Of a DNA stretch of 44,760 nucleotides, positions 1 to 7,702 are shown piece after piece. A program made the position numbers and the translations under genes. The notes beneath the pieces were generated by a model. The model searched no databases and was not told the origin of the DNA. It was given only the letters and a program-made list of their open reading frames with translations. The DNA is from a virus, in IMG/VR virus record IMGVR_UViG_3300037234_000196, positions 1 to 44,760 of that record; one strand, written 5' to 3'. Within the stretch, counting starts at the first letter, position 1. Each line of letters starts with the position of its first letter.

Positions 1-248
1 CTGCTGCTGCTGCTCCTGCTGCTGCTCCTGCTCCTGCTGCTGCTCCTGCTGCTGCTCCTGCTACCATCGAACCTGCCCTTCTGTCAGACATCGATATGAA
101 CAATGAACTGGTCGCTGAGTCGAAACGAATCGGTGATACTGATGCTGTCAGAAATGCAATGAGTGAGCTTGGCCTTACGTCAGTGACTGGCTTAACTGCT
201 GATGTTCAGAACTCATTGTTGTTAGTTGTTCGTGCGATTCAGTCATGA
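1..248 (+). CDS. Ala/Pro-repeat phage protein, 3' part (continues from 44393)
   Basis: This is the 3' end of the gene that starts at 44393; codons are in frame from position 3. It encodes an Ala/Pro tract (positions 3-62), then a non-repetitive tail of about 60 residues beginning [14 protein letters not shown] and ending VVRAIQS. Joining the window ends gives 152 residues in one frame. The TGA at 246-248 overlaps the ATG of the nuclease gene at 245, so the two are translationally coupled. Function is unknown. The tract pattern here differs from the copy at 44500-44663, although the downstream sequence is identical. The position, upstream of a recombination/ssDNA-binding pair, suggests a role in replication or recombination, which is inference only. 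Confidence 0.75.
   Translation, partial: AAAAPAAAPAPAAAPAAAPATIEPALLSDIDMNNELVAESKRIGDTDAVRNAMSELGLTSVTGLTADVQNSLLLVVRAIQS
61..157. repeat. Terminal overlap copy 1 (identical to 44664-44760)
   Basis: These 97 bases recur without a mismatch at the right edge of the window (44664-44760). The match continues leftward only as variable GCT/CCT codons. This is the signature of a circular or circularly permuted genome assembled as a linear contig with overlapping ends. A short physical terminal repeat is possible but less likely, because the junction falls inside a gene whose frame is restored by closure. Confidence 0.9.
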
Positions 249-1654
249 GCGAAGGTCATGCAAGGTTAGGTCCATCGAATAAGCGATGGCCTGAATGTCC
301 GGGGTCAGTGCGTGAAGAAGAACGCTATCCTGACATACCCGGCGAAGCTGCCATCGATGGTACAGGATCACACCTGTTGCTTGAGATGTGTCTCGATAAC
401 AATGTACCCGCCATTCAGTACGACCAGCAGATCATTGGTGCCAATCACCATGATAACCCCGGTGGATGGTTGATCGATCCAGCTCGTTGTGGTCGTGTGC
501 AGATGGCGTTGGATTACGTCACTCGTCGTGTTGCTGAGTTGAAAGCTCAGTTTGAAGGCTGTCAAGTCACTGTTGAGTCTGAGCAGAAATCAGATCCAGG
601 TGGTGCATTCGGTCGTGATGATTGGTGGGGTACATGTGATATCACCATCACAGCACGTGACAAGATGACTGCTGAAGTGTTCTTCATTGAAGTCGCTGAC
701 TATAAAGATGGTCGTGGTTATGTCTCTGAGAAATGTAACAGTCAGAACATTAGCTATCTCTTTGGTAAGATGCGACCACACATTGCCAGTGGTCCTGAGT
801 TAGTCAGACCGTTTGACGGTAGTAAGATCGGTGCTATCAGAATGACGATCATTCAACCGAAGACTAACCCAGTGATTCGCTATGAGTGCTCGACTCGACC
901 TGAAGATGGTGTCGCTGTGATTAATATCATCGCCGCCGCTGAACGGTTGTCTACAGCTGCACACGCAACTGACGCAGATGATGCACCACTGAACCCTGGT
1001 GATCATTGCCAATGGTGTAAAGCCAATCCTAAACGCGGTGGTCATTGCACTGCGAAAACCGATCAATCAATCCAGACGGTGACTGATATGAATATAATTT
1101 CAATGAGTCCAGAATTGGTAACTGATGATGGAACCCTGCTTGACCTGATCAGCAAAGCTGTATCAGATCCGAAGTCGTTGCCAGTTGAAGTGCTATCTCA
1201 ACTGGCTGACGCTGAAGAAGGGTTCCAGGCTGCATTCGACAAAGTGAAAGCTGAGATTCAGGAACGCATTGAACAAGGTGACAGTGTACCTGGTTATGCA
1301 ATGGTGCCGGGTCGTGGTTCTAACATCTGGAATGAAGATGAAGAAGTCATCGTCAAGAAACTGAAAGCACGACGATTGAAAAAGGATGACATCTATCCTA
1401 TGAAACTCATTTCACCGGCACAAGTTCTGAAGTTAGAACAGCTAACTGATGATCAGAAAAAGCGCATTGAGAAAGACTTGATCACGTTCAAGGGTGGTAC
1501 ATTGCAACTGAAGAAAGTTGCTCACGATCATCAAAGTGAGAAAGTTGTTGCACAAAGTGGTACAGATGATGTACAATCAAACGCAGTTGAACTGATGTTC
1601 GCTGATGTTCCTAAAATCCAGGCAGAAGAATCTGCTGAAGTTTCATTTTTATAA
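245..1654 (+). CDS. DUF2800-family PD-(D/E)XK nuclease (RecB/Cas4-like)
   Basis: The 469-residue product has the hallmarks of DUF2800 phage proteins, predicted RecB/AddB-like exonucleases. The N-terminus has the family motif HARLGPS...W..CPGS. A nuclease core is visible: D132 (in GTCDIT) and D152-Y-K154 (DYKDG). Four cysteines, C18, C255, C258 and C268, are spaced as in the iron-sulfur cluster of AddB/Cas4-type nucleases. The rest, after about residue 280, is a helical C-terminal region. The gene overlaps the preceding gene by ATGA and is followed 14 bp later by the DUF2815 ssDNA-binding protein, a pairing conserved in many phages. The likely role is end-resection or recombination during replication. 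The family call is firm; the activity is inferred. Confidence 0.85.
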   Translation: MSEGHARLGPSNKRWPECPGSVREEERYPDIPGEAAIDGTGSHLLLEMCLDNNVPAIQYDQQIIGANHHDNPGGWLIDPARCGRVQMALDYVTRRVAELKAQFEGCQVTVESEQKSDPGGAFGRDDWWGTCDITITARDKMTAEVFFIEVADYKDGRGYVSEKCNSQNISYLFGKMRPHIASGPELVRPFDGSKIGAIRMTIIQPKTNPVIRYECSTRPEDGVAVINIIAAAERLSTAAHATDADDAPLNPGDHCQWCKANPKRGGHCTAKTDQSIQTVTDMNIISMSPELVTDDGTLLDLISKAVSDPKSLPVEVLSQLADAEEGFQAAFDKVKAEIQERIEQGDSVPGYAMVPGRGSNIWNEDEEVIVKKLKARRLKKDDIYPMKLISPAQVLKLEQLTDDQKKRIEKDLITFKGGTLQLKKVAHDHQSEKVVAQSGTDDVQSNAVELMFADVPKIQAEESAEVSFL

Positions 1655-1668
1655 GAGGTGACTTAGTC

Positions 1669-2550
<882 letters not shown>

Positions 2551-2590
2551 ACAATAGTGGTAAGCGGTTACAGGATTGGGCGTGTTCCCG

Positions 2591-2619
2591 TTGTAACAAA
2601 TGCTGCCACACTCTTTAAT
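2591..2619 (+). promoter_or_regulatory. Possible sigma70-type promoter before 2639 gene
   Basis: TTGTAA at 2591 and TTTAAT at 2614 are separated by 17 bp in the 88-bp gap ahead of the 2639 gene. A short inverted repeat (GTTACA/TGTAAC) overlaps the -35 region. The boxes match consensus only moderately, so this is a weak call. Confidence 0.3.
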
Positions 2620-2638
2620 TTAATATAGGATTAGTAAT

Positions 2639-2923
2639 ATGAGTGATTCAAATTGTTCAATGGAAATGCCCATCTATGATTGTCATAAACAGGTGCACGC
2701 ATTGAAGATTAAAAGCATTGAGCCTTCAGAACTCGATGACGGTGGTTCAACTATTACACCAGAAGAAAAAGGTTATGCACCATTCTACGTTGATAATGAC
2801 TATGTAGAAAAGCATGAACCGAAAGCAGGTGGATATTATGTTGTTTATAAAGGCGGTTATAAATCATTCTCACCTGCTGATGCTTTTGAAAGTGGATATA
2901 CACCGCAGTTAATTCCTGCATAA
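2639..2923 (+). CDS. Small conserved phage protein (GGYYVVYKGGYKSFSP motif)
   Basis: The 94-residue acidic protein has a C-terminal GGYYVVY..GYKSFSPA.AFE.GYT motif that I recognise from small conserved hypothetical proteins of many proteobacterial phages; no function is established. No membrane segment or signal peptide is visible. It stands alone: an 88-bp gap with a possible promoter lies upstream, and a strong intrinsic terminator begins 20 bp after its stop. It may therefore be the last gene of the nuclease/ssDNA-binding unit. Confidence 0.8.
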   Translation: MSDSNCSMEMPIYDCHKQVHALKIKSIEPSELDDGGSTITPEEKGYAPFYVDNDYVEKHEPKAGGYYVVYKGGYKSFSPADAFESGYTPQLIPA

Positions 2924-2943
2924 CAATTACTCCTGCCTTTAAG

Positions 2944-2966
2944 CCCTCCTTCGGGAGGGTCTTTTT
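2944..2966 (+). terminator. Rho-independent terminator
   Basis: A CCCTCC stem, TTCG tetraloop and GGAGGG stem are followed by TCTTTTT. This is a textbook intrinsic terminator directly after the 2639 gene. Its T-run is also the outer end of the 19-bp inverted repeat 2960-3067. Confidence 0.9.
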
Positions 2967-3067
2967 AAAGTGACACTGGTTTAATATAAACAATTATTTT
3001 TATATACGGTTGCTTATTAGACTTATCATCATGTAGTGCATTCGTGATCAGTGTCACTTTAAAAAGA
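2960..3067. repeat. 108-bp element bounded by perfect 19-bp inverted repeats
   Basis: Positions 2960-2978 and 3049-3067 are perfect reverse complements (arm core TTTTTAAAGTGACACTG) around a 70-nt AT-rich interior with no gene. One G:T and one more Watson-Crick pair extend the stem inward. No target-site duplication is visible on the flanks. It could be a small inverted-repeat element, a large RNA stem, or a regulator-binding pair. Confidence 0.8.
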
Positions 3068-3071
3068 ATAA

Positions 3072-3190
3072 TGCTGACGCTGGATTGCAAGCGGGGTTCG
3101 AGACCCTGGGTAGATCGAGGATGATCCGCATCACTCACGAAGTGATATAAAAGCCGGTGCATGGTGGTTCGATTCCACCAGTCAGTACCA
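3072..3190 (+). ncRNA. tRNA-like sequence with encoded CCA (non-canonical)
   Basis: The 3' part is convincing: GGTGG-TTCGATT-CCACC at 3163-3179 is a T-arm with the invariant TTCGAnT loop, followed by a strand ending GTCAGTA-CCA. TGCTGAC at 3072-3078 can pair with GTCAGTA at 3181-3187 over seven pairs, one of them a G:T. Between them lie CGGGG-TTCGAGA-CCCTG (3092-3108), which could be a second T-arm or an anticodon arm with loop TTCGAGA, and ATCAC-TCACGAA-GTGAT (3130-3146). The total of about 119 nt does not fit one standard cloverleaf. It may be a degenerate tRNA, a tRNA with an insertion, or two tRNA remnants. Confidence 0.4.
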
Positions 3191-3214
3191 TTTAATAACA
3201 ACGAGGTGACAGTG

Positions 3215-3403
3215 ATGGAGCTATACGAAATTCAAAGAGCGTTGAGTAAAGCGAGATCAGAGCTAAAAGCCGTTGAAGATAACGCGAGTATCATGGCTGA
3301 TTTAATCGCTGGTAATTTAAGATCGATACCAGCTTATAAATTGAAACGATTAAAGAAAGAACTCCGTGATTTCAATATGCACACTCAGACGTGGATGAGG
3401 TGA
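3215..3403 (+). CDS. Small basic helical protein, unknown function
   Basis: The 62-residue product (MELYEIQRALSK...HTQTWMR) is charged and probably all helical, with an early ELKAVEDNA segment that could form a short coiled coil. The start at 3215 is chosen because GAGGTGA lies 8 bp upstream; the same GAGGTGACAGTGATG arrangement precedes the next gene. The upstream in-frame codons run through the tRNA-like region and are not likely coding. No family recognised. Confidence 0.65.
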   Translation: MELYEIQRALSKARSELKAVEDNASIMADLIAGNLRSIPAYKLKRLKKELRDFNMHTQTWMR

Positions 3404-3408
3404 CAGTG

Positions 3409-3696
3409 ATGAATGACAATAACGATGACGGTATATCGCAGGTGTTAATCTCTAAAGCTGAATGGTTGCTGAAATATAAACCAGAAACAGCTGATGAAGC
3501 CTTTAATATGCTGTACGAACAATTCAATGAACAGACAGAAACAATGCTAGAGCTGACTGCATCGATGATCAGTCGTCCTCCTATGAAAAAAATTACAAAA
3601 TGGTATGAATTCTGGAACCCGCAGAGTGGTTTTATCGGGGGGATAATAATGGGTGTTGTACTTTTAATTATTATGTGGTTTATATCGCACAAATGA
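3409..3696 (+). CDS. Tail-anchored single-pass membrane protein
   Basis: The 95-residue protein has a soluble acidic N-terminus (residues 1-60), an aromatic-rich segment (KWYEFWNPQSG) and one C-terminal membrane helix (about residues 74-92, GGIIMGVVLLIIMWFIS). It should therefore face the cytoplasm with a C-terminal anchor. The start at 3409 has GAGGTGACAG upstream, overlapping the end of the previous gene. Its stop overlaps the polymerase ATG (ATGA). Lying next to the polymerase, it could tether replication to the membrane; this is speculation from position. Confidence 0.7.
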   Translation: MNDNNDDGISQVLISKAEWLLKYKPETADEAFNMLYEQFNEQTETMLELTASMISRPPMKKITKWYEFWNPQSGFIGGIIMGVVLLIIMWFISHK

Positions 3697-5735
3697 TTAA
3701 CCCCGACTTCCTCTACGGTATGACAACCGGTGACATCAGGTATGACATCGAAACGTACCCCAACGCGTTCACCGTGTGGTTCTACCACCCTGGAACACAG
3801 CGTAAGTGGTACTTCGAGATCAGCTTCAGACGCAATGATATACAGTCGCTGTGTCAATTCATGGAAGTGATGGCTGAGCAGCAGTGTCGCATGGTTGGGT
3901 ACAATAACATCGGGTTCGATTACCCGGTGATGCACTTCATCTATCGGAACAGGCACTCGTGCATCGGTGTCATCGACATCTACAACAAAGCGATGGCGAT
4001 CATCGAGGCGCATGGTCCAGCTAAGTTCGCACACATGGTGTGGGAATCTGACTGGATCGTACCTCAGATTGATCTGTACAAGATCCATCACTTCGATAAC
4101 ATGTCAAAGGCGACTAGTCTCAAGGTACTTGAGTTCAATATGAGAATGGATAGCATCGAAGACTTACCTTTCCCCGTTGGCACCATGCTAACCAGTGAGC
4201 AGGTTGACACTCTCGATGAGTACAACTGGCACGATATTGTTGCAACTGATATGTTCGCTGATCGCACTGAGAAGCACATCAAACTACGTGAAGGTTTATC
4301 AGAACAATTCGGTGTCAACATGATGAACATGAGTGACGTGAAGATGGGTGAAACTATCCTTGTCACCGAGATGGAGAAACGAGGTATCTCATGCTATGAA
4401 TACGATGGTAGGAAGAAAATCAAGAAGCAGACGAAACGCGAATCAATCGACCTGTCGCAAGTCATGTTCCCGTATGTTAATTTCGAGACATTACCATTCC
4501 AACAAATCAAAGCGTACCTGGAGTCAAAAGTCATCACAGAAACCAAGGGTGTGTTCAAGGGACTCATCGCATCTGTTGATGGACTCGACTACCACTTTGG
4601 CACAGGTGGATTACATGCCTCTGTTGAATCACAGGTCATCCACACTGATGATCGATACCAACTTGTTGATGTTGATGTTGCTAGTTTTTACCCTAACCTT
4701 GGGATTAAGAACAAGCTCTACCCGGCGCATCTAGGTGAGGCATTCTGTGACGCGTATCAAGGTGTCTATGAAACACGTATGACTTACCCGAAGAAGACCG
4801 CAGAAAATGAAGCATTCAAGCTGGCACTGAACGGTGCCTATGGCGGCAGCAACAACGACTACAGCCCGTTCCTCGATTCGTTCTACACCATGTCGATCAC
4901 CATCAATGGTCAACTGCTGCTATGTATGCTGGTCGAGCAGTTACTGAAGACACCTGGTCTACGCATGATCCAGGCCAATACTGACGGTGTGACTTACCTG
5001 TGCCCTCATGAGTATCTTGAACACACTCGATCAGTGTGTCGATGGTGGGAGCAACTGACAAACCTTGAGCTTGAAGAAGTGTTGTACAGTCGCATGTTCA
5101 TACGTGATGTGAACAGTTATATTGCCGAGTATAGTGACGGCAAACTCAAACGAATCGGAGCGTACGCACATGTCACAGCTGAAGAAGACCCCGGAACCAG
5201 AGAGTTGCCGTATCACAAAGATTGGTCAGCACGAGTCGTTGCACTCGCTGCTGAAGCTGCGCTCGTACGTGGTGTTGATATACGTGAGTTTGTTACTAAT
5301 CATGATGACATATTCGACTTTTTTCTTCGCACAAAAGTACCACGATCCAGCACCCTTGAATGGGGAGGTGAGCAGGTCAGCAACATTGTACGATACTACA
5401 TCAGCACAGATGGCAAACCACTTGAAAAAGTGATGCCACCGAACGGTGAGCCAGGTGAGTATAAACGCGCGAACAAGTTGACTGATCAATACTTCAACGA
5501 GGTCATGACTGAGATTGGTTTCGGCGTACATGATGAACGCATCCACACTAAGAACAAATCAACCTACGGTGAGCGTCGCAGTGGTATTAATACAGGATGG
5601 GATGTGATGGTGTGTAATAATATTTCTCAGGATGAATGGGTGCAAAGTAATTATCACCCGCGTGATTTGAATCATGAATGGTACATTCAACAAACAGAAA
5701 AATTAGTGAAACCACTGTTGCAAGGTTCAATGTGA
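3693..5735 (+). CDS. Family B-like DNA polymerase with 3'-5' exonuclease domain
   Basis: The 680-residue replicative polymerase has an N-terminal exonuclease with Exo I D18-I-E20 and an Exo II-like NNIGFDYPV segment. The polymerase motifs are family B in style: motif A DVDVASFYPN (D326/D328), motif B K376-LALNG-AYGG and motif C NTDG (D431). Motif C reads NTDG instead of the usual DTDS, so only one of the two aspartates is kept, a pattern found in some phage PolB-like enzymes. It is shorter than typical PolB. The start at 3693 gives an ATGA overlap with the membrane-protein gene; an upstream in-frame ATG at 3675 is possible. It should work with the SNF2-like helicase at 7695 and the primase-helicase at 40960. 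Confidence 0.85.
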   Translation: MINPDFLYGMTTGDIRYDIETYPNAFTVWFYHPGTQRKWYFEISFRRNDIQSLCQFMEVMAEQQCRMVGYNNIGFDYPVMHFIYRNRHSCIGVIDIYNKAMAIIEAHGPAKFAHMVWESDWIVPQIDLYKIHHFDNMSKATSLKVLEFNMRMDSIEDLPFPVGTMLTSEQVDTLDEYNWHDIVATDMFADRTEKHIKLREGLSEQFGVNMMNMSDVKMGETILVTEMEKRGISCYEYDGRKKIKKQTKRESIDLSQVMFPYVNFETLPFQQIKAYLESKVITETKGVFKGLIASVDGLDYHFGTGGLHASVESQVIHTDDRYQLVDVDVASFYPNLGIKNKLYPAHLGEAFCDAYQGVYETRMTYPKKTAENEAFKLALNGAYGGSNNDYSPFLDSFYTMSITINGQLLLCMLVEQLLKTPGLRMIQANTDGVTYLCPHEYLEHTRSVCRWWEQLTNLELEEVLYSRMFIRDVNSYIAEYSDGKLKRIGAYAHVTAEEDPGTRELPYHKDWSARVVALAAEAALVRGVDIREFVTNHDDIFDFFLRTKVPRSSTLEWGGEQVSNIVRYYISTDGKPLEKVMPPNGEPGEYKRANKLTDQYFNEVMTEIGFGVHDERIHTKNKSTYGERRSGINTGWDVMVCNNISQDEWVQSNYHPRDLNHEWYIQQTEKLVKPLLQGSM

Positions 5736-5753
5736 TGTGGTACAGTGTGCTAC

Positions 5754-5960
5754 ATGAACAAACAACAGTGGAAAAAATTCTATAGGACTTTACGTATAGT
5801 CCGTCGAGAAGCCTACAAAGTTACTTTAGACATGATGATCTATGGTACGGGTACGATGATGGTTTCTGATGACGGATCAGATCCTAAACATGTTCCGATT
5901 GAAGAAATGCTAATTGATGAGGTGATGAGTGATGAAAGTAAAAAAATGGTTAACAGTTAA
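5754..5960 (+). CDS. Small unknown protein
   Basis: The 68-residue product has a basic N-terminus (MNKQQWKKFYRTLRIVRREAYK) and an acidic C-terminus (IEEMLIDEVMSDESKK). No family or membrane segment is recognised. ATG 5754 is preferred over the upstream GTG at 5745, although its Shine-Dalgarno sequence is weak. It overlaps the next gene by 29 bp in another frame, and the GAGGTGA for that gene lies inside it. Confidence 0.6.
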   Translation: MNKQQWKKFYRTLRIVRREAYKVTLDMMIYGTGTMMVSDDGSDPKHVPIEEMLIDEVMSDESKKMVNS

Positions 5961-6204
5961 TAACAAAGGTGCTTGTCGAGTAACTAAGGCAAAGCCTGGG
6001 CTAGATTGGAATGAAGTTGCTATCTTTTTAGAGATAGAGTTACCTGATGCGTTATTTAATAAGCCGCGACTTGAGGCGAAGATAACCGTACCAGATGAGG
6101 CTGCGGTTAGTGATGTAATTGAAAGCGTTGTTGCTGAGAATGTGCAAGAAGCCATTGAACAGGCAACCGGTCTAACATTCTCCGTTGCCGTTGTACAATC
6201 ATAA
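5932..6204 (+). CDS. Small unknown protein, 90 aa
   Basis: The 90-residue protein (MKVKKWLTVNNKGACRVTKAKPGLDWNEV...) looks like a compact alpha/beta domain. Short beta-like segments such as VAIFLEIELP and LEAKITVP are followed by a helical stretch and FSVAVVQS. The start ATG has GAGGTGA 5 bp upstream, inside the previous gene. A similar layout occurs in small phage proteins next to replication genes, but I know of no function. Confidence 0.65.
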   Translation: MKVKKWLTVNNKGACRVTKAKPGLDWNEVAIFLEIELPDALFNKPRLEAKITVPDEAAVSDVIESVVAENVQEAIEQATGLTFSVAVVQS

Positions 6205-6225
6205 CAATCGAATAAGGTAACTATA

Positions 6226-6933
6226 ATGAACAACACAACAGTAAAAATTAAATACAGCAACGGTTCAACTCGTGAGTTCGTCGCCAGTGATGAGCTTGAG
6301 AAGTCGATCAACAACGGTGAGATGTTTAGCGTCACCACGATGCACAGCGATATGGGTGCCGATGAAGAGGCTGCGCTGTCGAAGATGTATGCAGGCAACC
6401 CGATGAATGCGCTGGGTCACATGATGATGATGAAGCGTAACGCTGAGAATATGGTCGCAGAAGAACCAGAGATGAGTGTCGCTGTTTCAATATTAACAGC
6501 GTGTATATCGCTGCTGAGTAATGAGATCACATCTGATGGTTCGGGGATGTCAATGCCCTCTTACGAACAGGTTGTGGATAGAGCTGATCGGGAAGATAAA
6601 GTTGGAGAAGGTCAATACCGATGTGAGATGTGCCAAGGTGTATTTGATGAAGGGTGGTCTGACGAAGAAGCACATAAAGAAGCTGATGCTAATGGTCTTG
6701 ACCCCGCTGAGTGTGGTATTTGTTGTGATGATTGTTATAAGAAAACATCATACTACACACCACCGGACGAGGAAGGTCATAAATGTCCTGCAATCAACGC
6801 ACCGTGTGAACATTTCGCTGAACCGTGTGACGGGGAACTTGTTTATTGCACTCATCCTGATAATTCTGATAAAGATCATGTAGGTAATTGCACCAGTTTT
6901 CTCTGCCCTCTCTGTACTAACGGCGGCGGTTAA
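6226..6933 (+). CDS. Cys-rich (zinc-binding) phage protein
   Basis: The 235-residue protein has two parts. Residues 1 to about 110 are a helical N-terminal domain (YSNGSTREFVASDEL...ISLLSNEI). From about residue 130 to the end is a cysteine-rich region with repeated CxxC pairs (YRCEMCQGVFDEGW, ECGICCDDC, CPAINAPCEH, FLCPLC). The C-terminal half should bind several zinc ions and could contact nucleic acid or protein. It lies between replication genes and shares the A of TAATG with the VRR-NUC gene. Function unknown. Confidence 0.75.
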   Translation: MNNTTVKIKYSNGSTREFVASDELEKSINNGEMFSVTTMHSDMGADEEAALSKMYAGNPMNALGHMMMMKRNAENMVAEEPEMSVAVSILTACISLLSNEITSDGSGMSMPSYEQVVDRADREDKVGEGQYRCEMCQGVFDEGWSDEEAHKEADANGLDPAECGICCDDCYKKTSYYTPPDEEGHKCPAINAPCEHFAEPCDGELVYCTHPDNSDKDHVGNCTSFLCPLCTNGGG

Positions 6934-7250
6934 TGGGTGTTCGTGAAAACAAAGTCGAACGCTACCTTGACACCGAGGTGAAGAAGATCGGGGGAATCAC
7001 TCGTAAGTGGGTTAGCCCTGGGCGTGATGGTGTGATGGATCAAATCTGCTTTCTGAACCCTGAGTGGTTTGTCGAGGTTAAAACAACTGACGGGGTTCAG
7101 GAACCGCACCAGTATCGTGAAGCTCTACGATTGATAAATACCGGCGCGAGGGTTGCAATTGTTTATGGCAACAACGGTGTGGATAAATTCATCGAGTGGG
7201 TGAAGGTTCGCCGACATGATCAACCGCAGGTTCAGGTGGTGTTTAAGTGA
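6933..7250 (+). CDS. VRR-NUC domain nuclease
   Basis: The 105-residue protein is one VRR-NUC domain, a PD-(D/E)XK nuclease type found as a stand-alone enzyme beside phage SNF2-like helicases. N-terminal RENKVERYLDTEVKK.GG, catalytic D36 (GVMDQI) and E48-V-K50 (WFVEVKTTDG) are visible, then QYREALRL.NTGARVAIVYG. The expected role is structure-specific cleavage of branched DNA during replication or packaging. It overlaps its neighbours on both sides, and the helicase lies one gene further on, as in many phages. Confidence 0.9.
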   Translation: MGVRENKVERYLDTEVKKIGGITRKWVSPGRDGVMDQICFLNPEWFVEVKTTDGVQEPHQYREALRLINTGARVAIVYGNNGVDKFIEWVKVRRHDQPQVQVVFK

Positions 7251-7702
7251 TTAAGGTAAATCAGAAAGAAGTAGATCCTAAGACTGGTGACTGTATGAGG
7301 GCATCAATAGCCAGCGTGCTAGAAGCTGAATTGGAGGCTGTGCCACATTTAACAAGAACAGTTCAAGAAAAGTGGTTCACTGTGATGTATTACTTTTTCA
7401 TCTCATATGGATTTAAGTATTCTGGTATGTGGTGGCCTACCAATGGTAAGAGAAAGCTAAGAAAGAGAGACTCAATTGGCGGGTTTTACTTAGCCTCGGT
7501 CTACAGCAGGACATATCCGAGAAAGAGAAACATCACTCATCTTGTTGTGATGGATTCTAATTGGAATGTTGCGCACGATCCGCATCCTAATAAAAAATGG
7601 CAAGATGAAAGCCTATTGAATAACCCAGATCTTGAATCAATTTATAAGTTCAGAACGATGAACAAAACAGACAAGTGTTATTGGCATTATTTAAATGATT
7701 GA
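7247..7702 (+). CDS. Papain-like (cysteine peptidase-fold) phage protein
   Basis: The 151-residue protein starts with GTG overlapping the previous stop (GTGA). It has GDCMRASIASVLE, with C16 at the start of a helix, THLVVMD (H98) and NVAHDPHPN (D111). The order Cys-His-Asp/Asn and the helix after GDC fit a papain/C39-like fold, as in a group of small uncharacterised phage proteins. Whether it is a peptidase, a transglutaminase-like enzyme or inactive cannot be told from sequence. It sits between the VRR-NUC and helicase genes. Confidence 0.65.
   Translation: MIKVNQKEVDPKTGDCMRASIASVLEAELEAVPHLTRTVQEKWFTVMYYFFISYGFKYSGMWWPTNGKRKLRKRDSIGGFYLASVYSRTYPRKRNITHLVVMDSNWNVAHDPHPNKKWQDESLLNNPDLESIYKFRTMNKTDKCYWHYLND

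Noticed and set aside
3092-3116. A separate first tRNA ending at the CGGGG-TTCGAGA-CCCTG hairpin
   Set aside because: No complementary acceptor strand about 60-75 nt upstream and no CCA end; it falls partly in the inverted-repeat element.
3675-3692. Upstream start (3675) for the DNA polymerase
   Set aside because: The start at 3693 gives the ATGA overlap typical of this genome; 3675 would overlap the membrane helix of the previous gene further. It remains possible.
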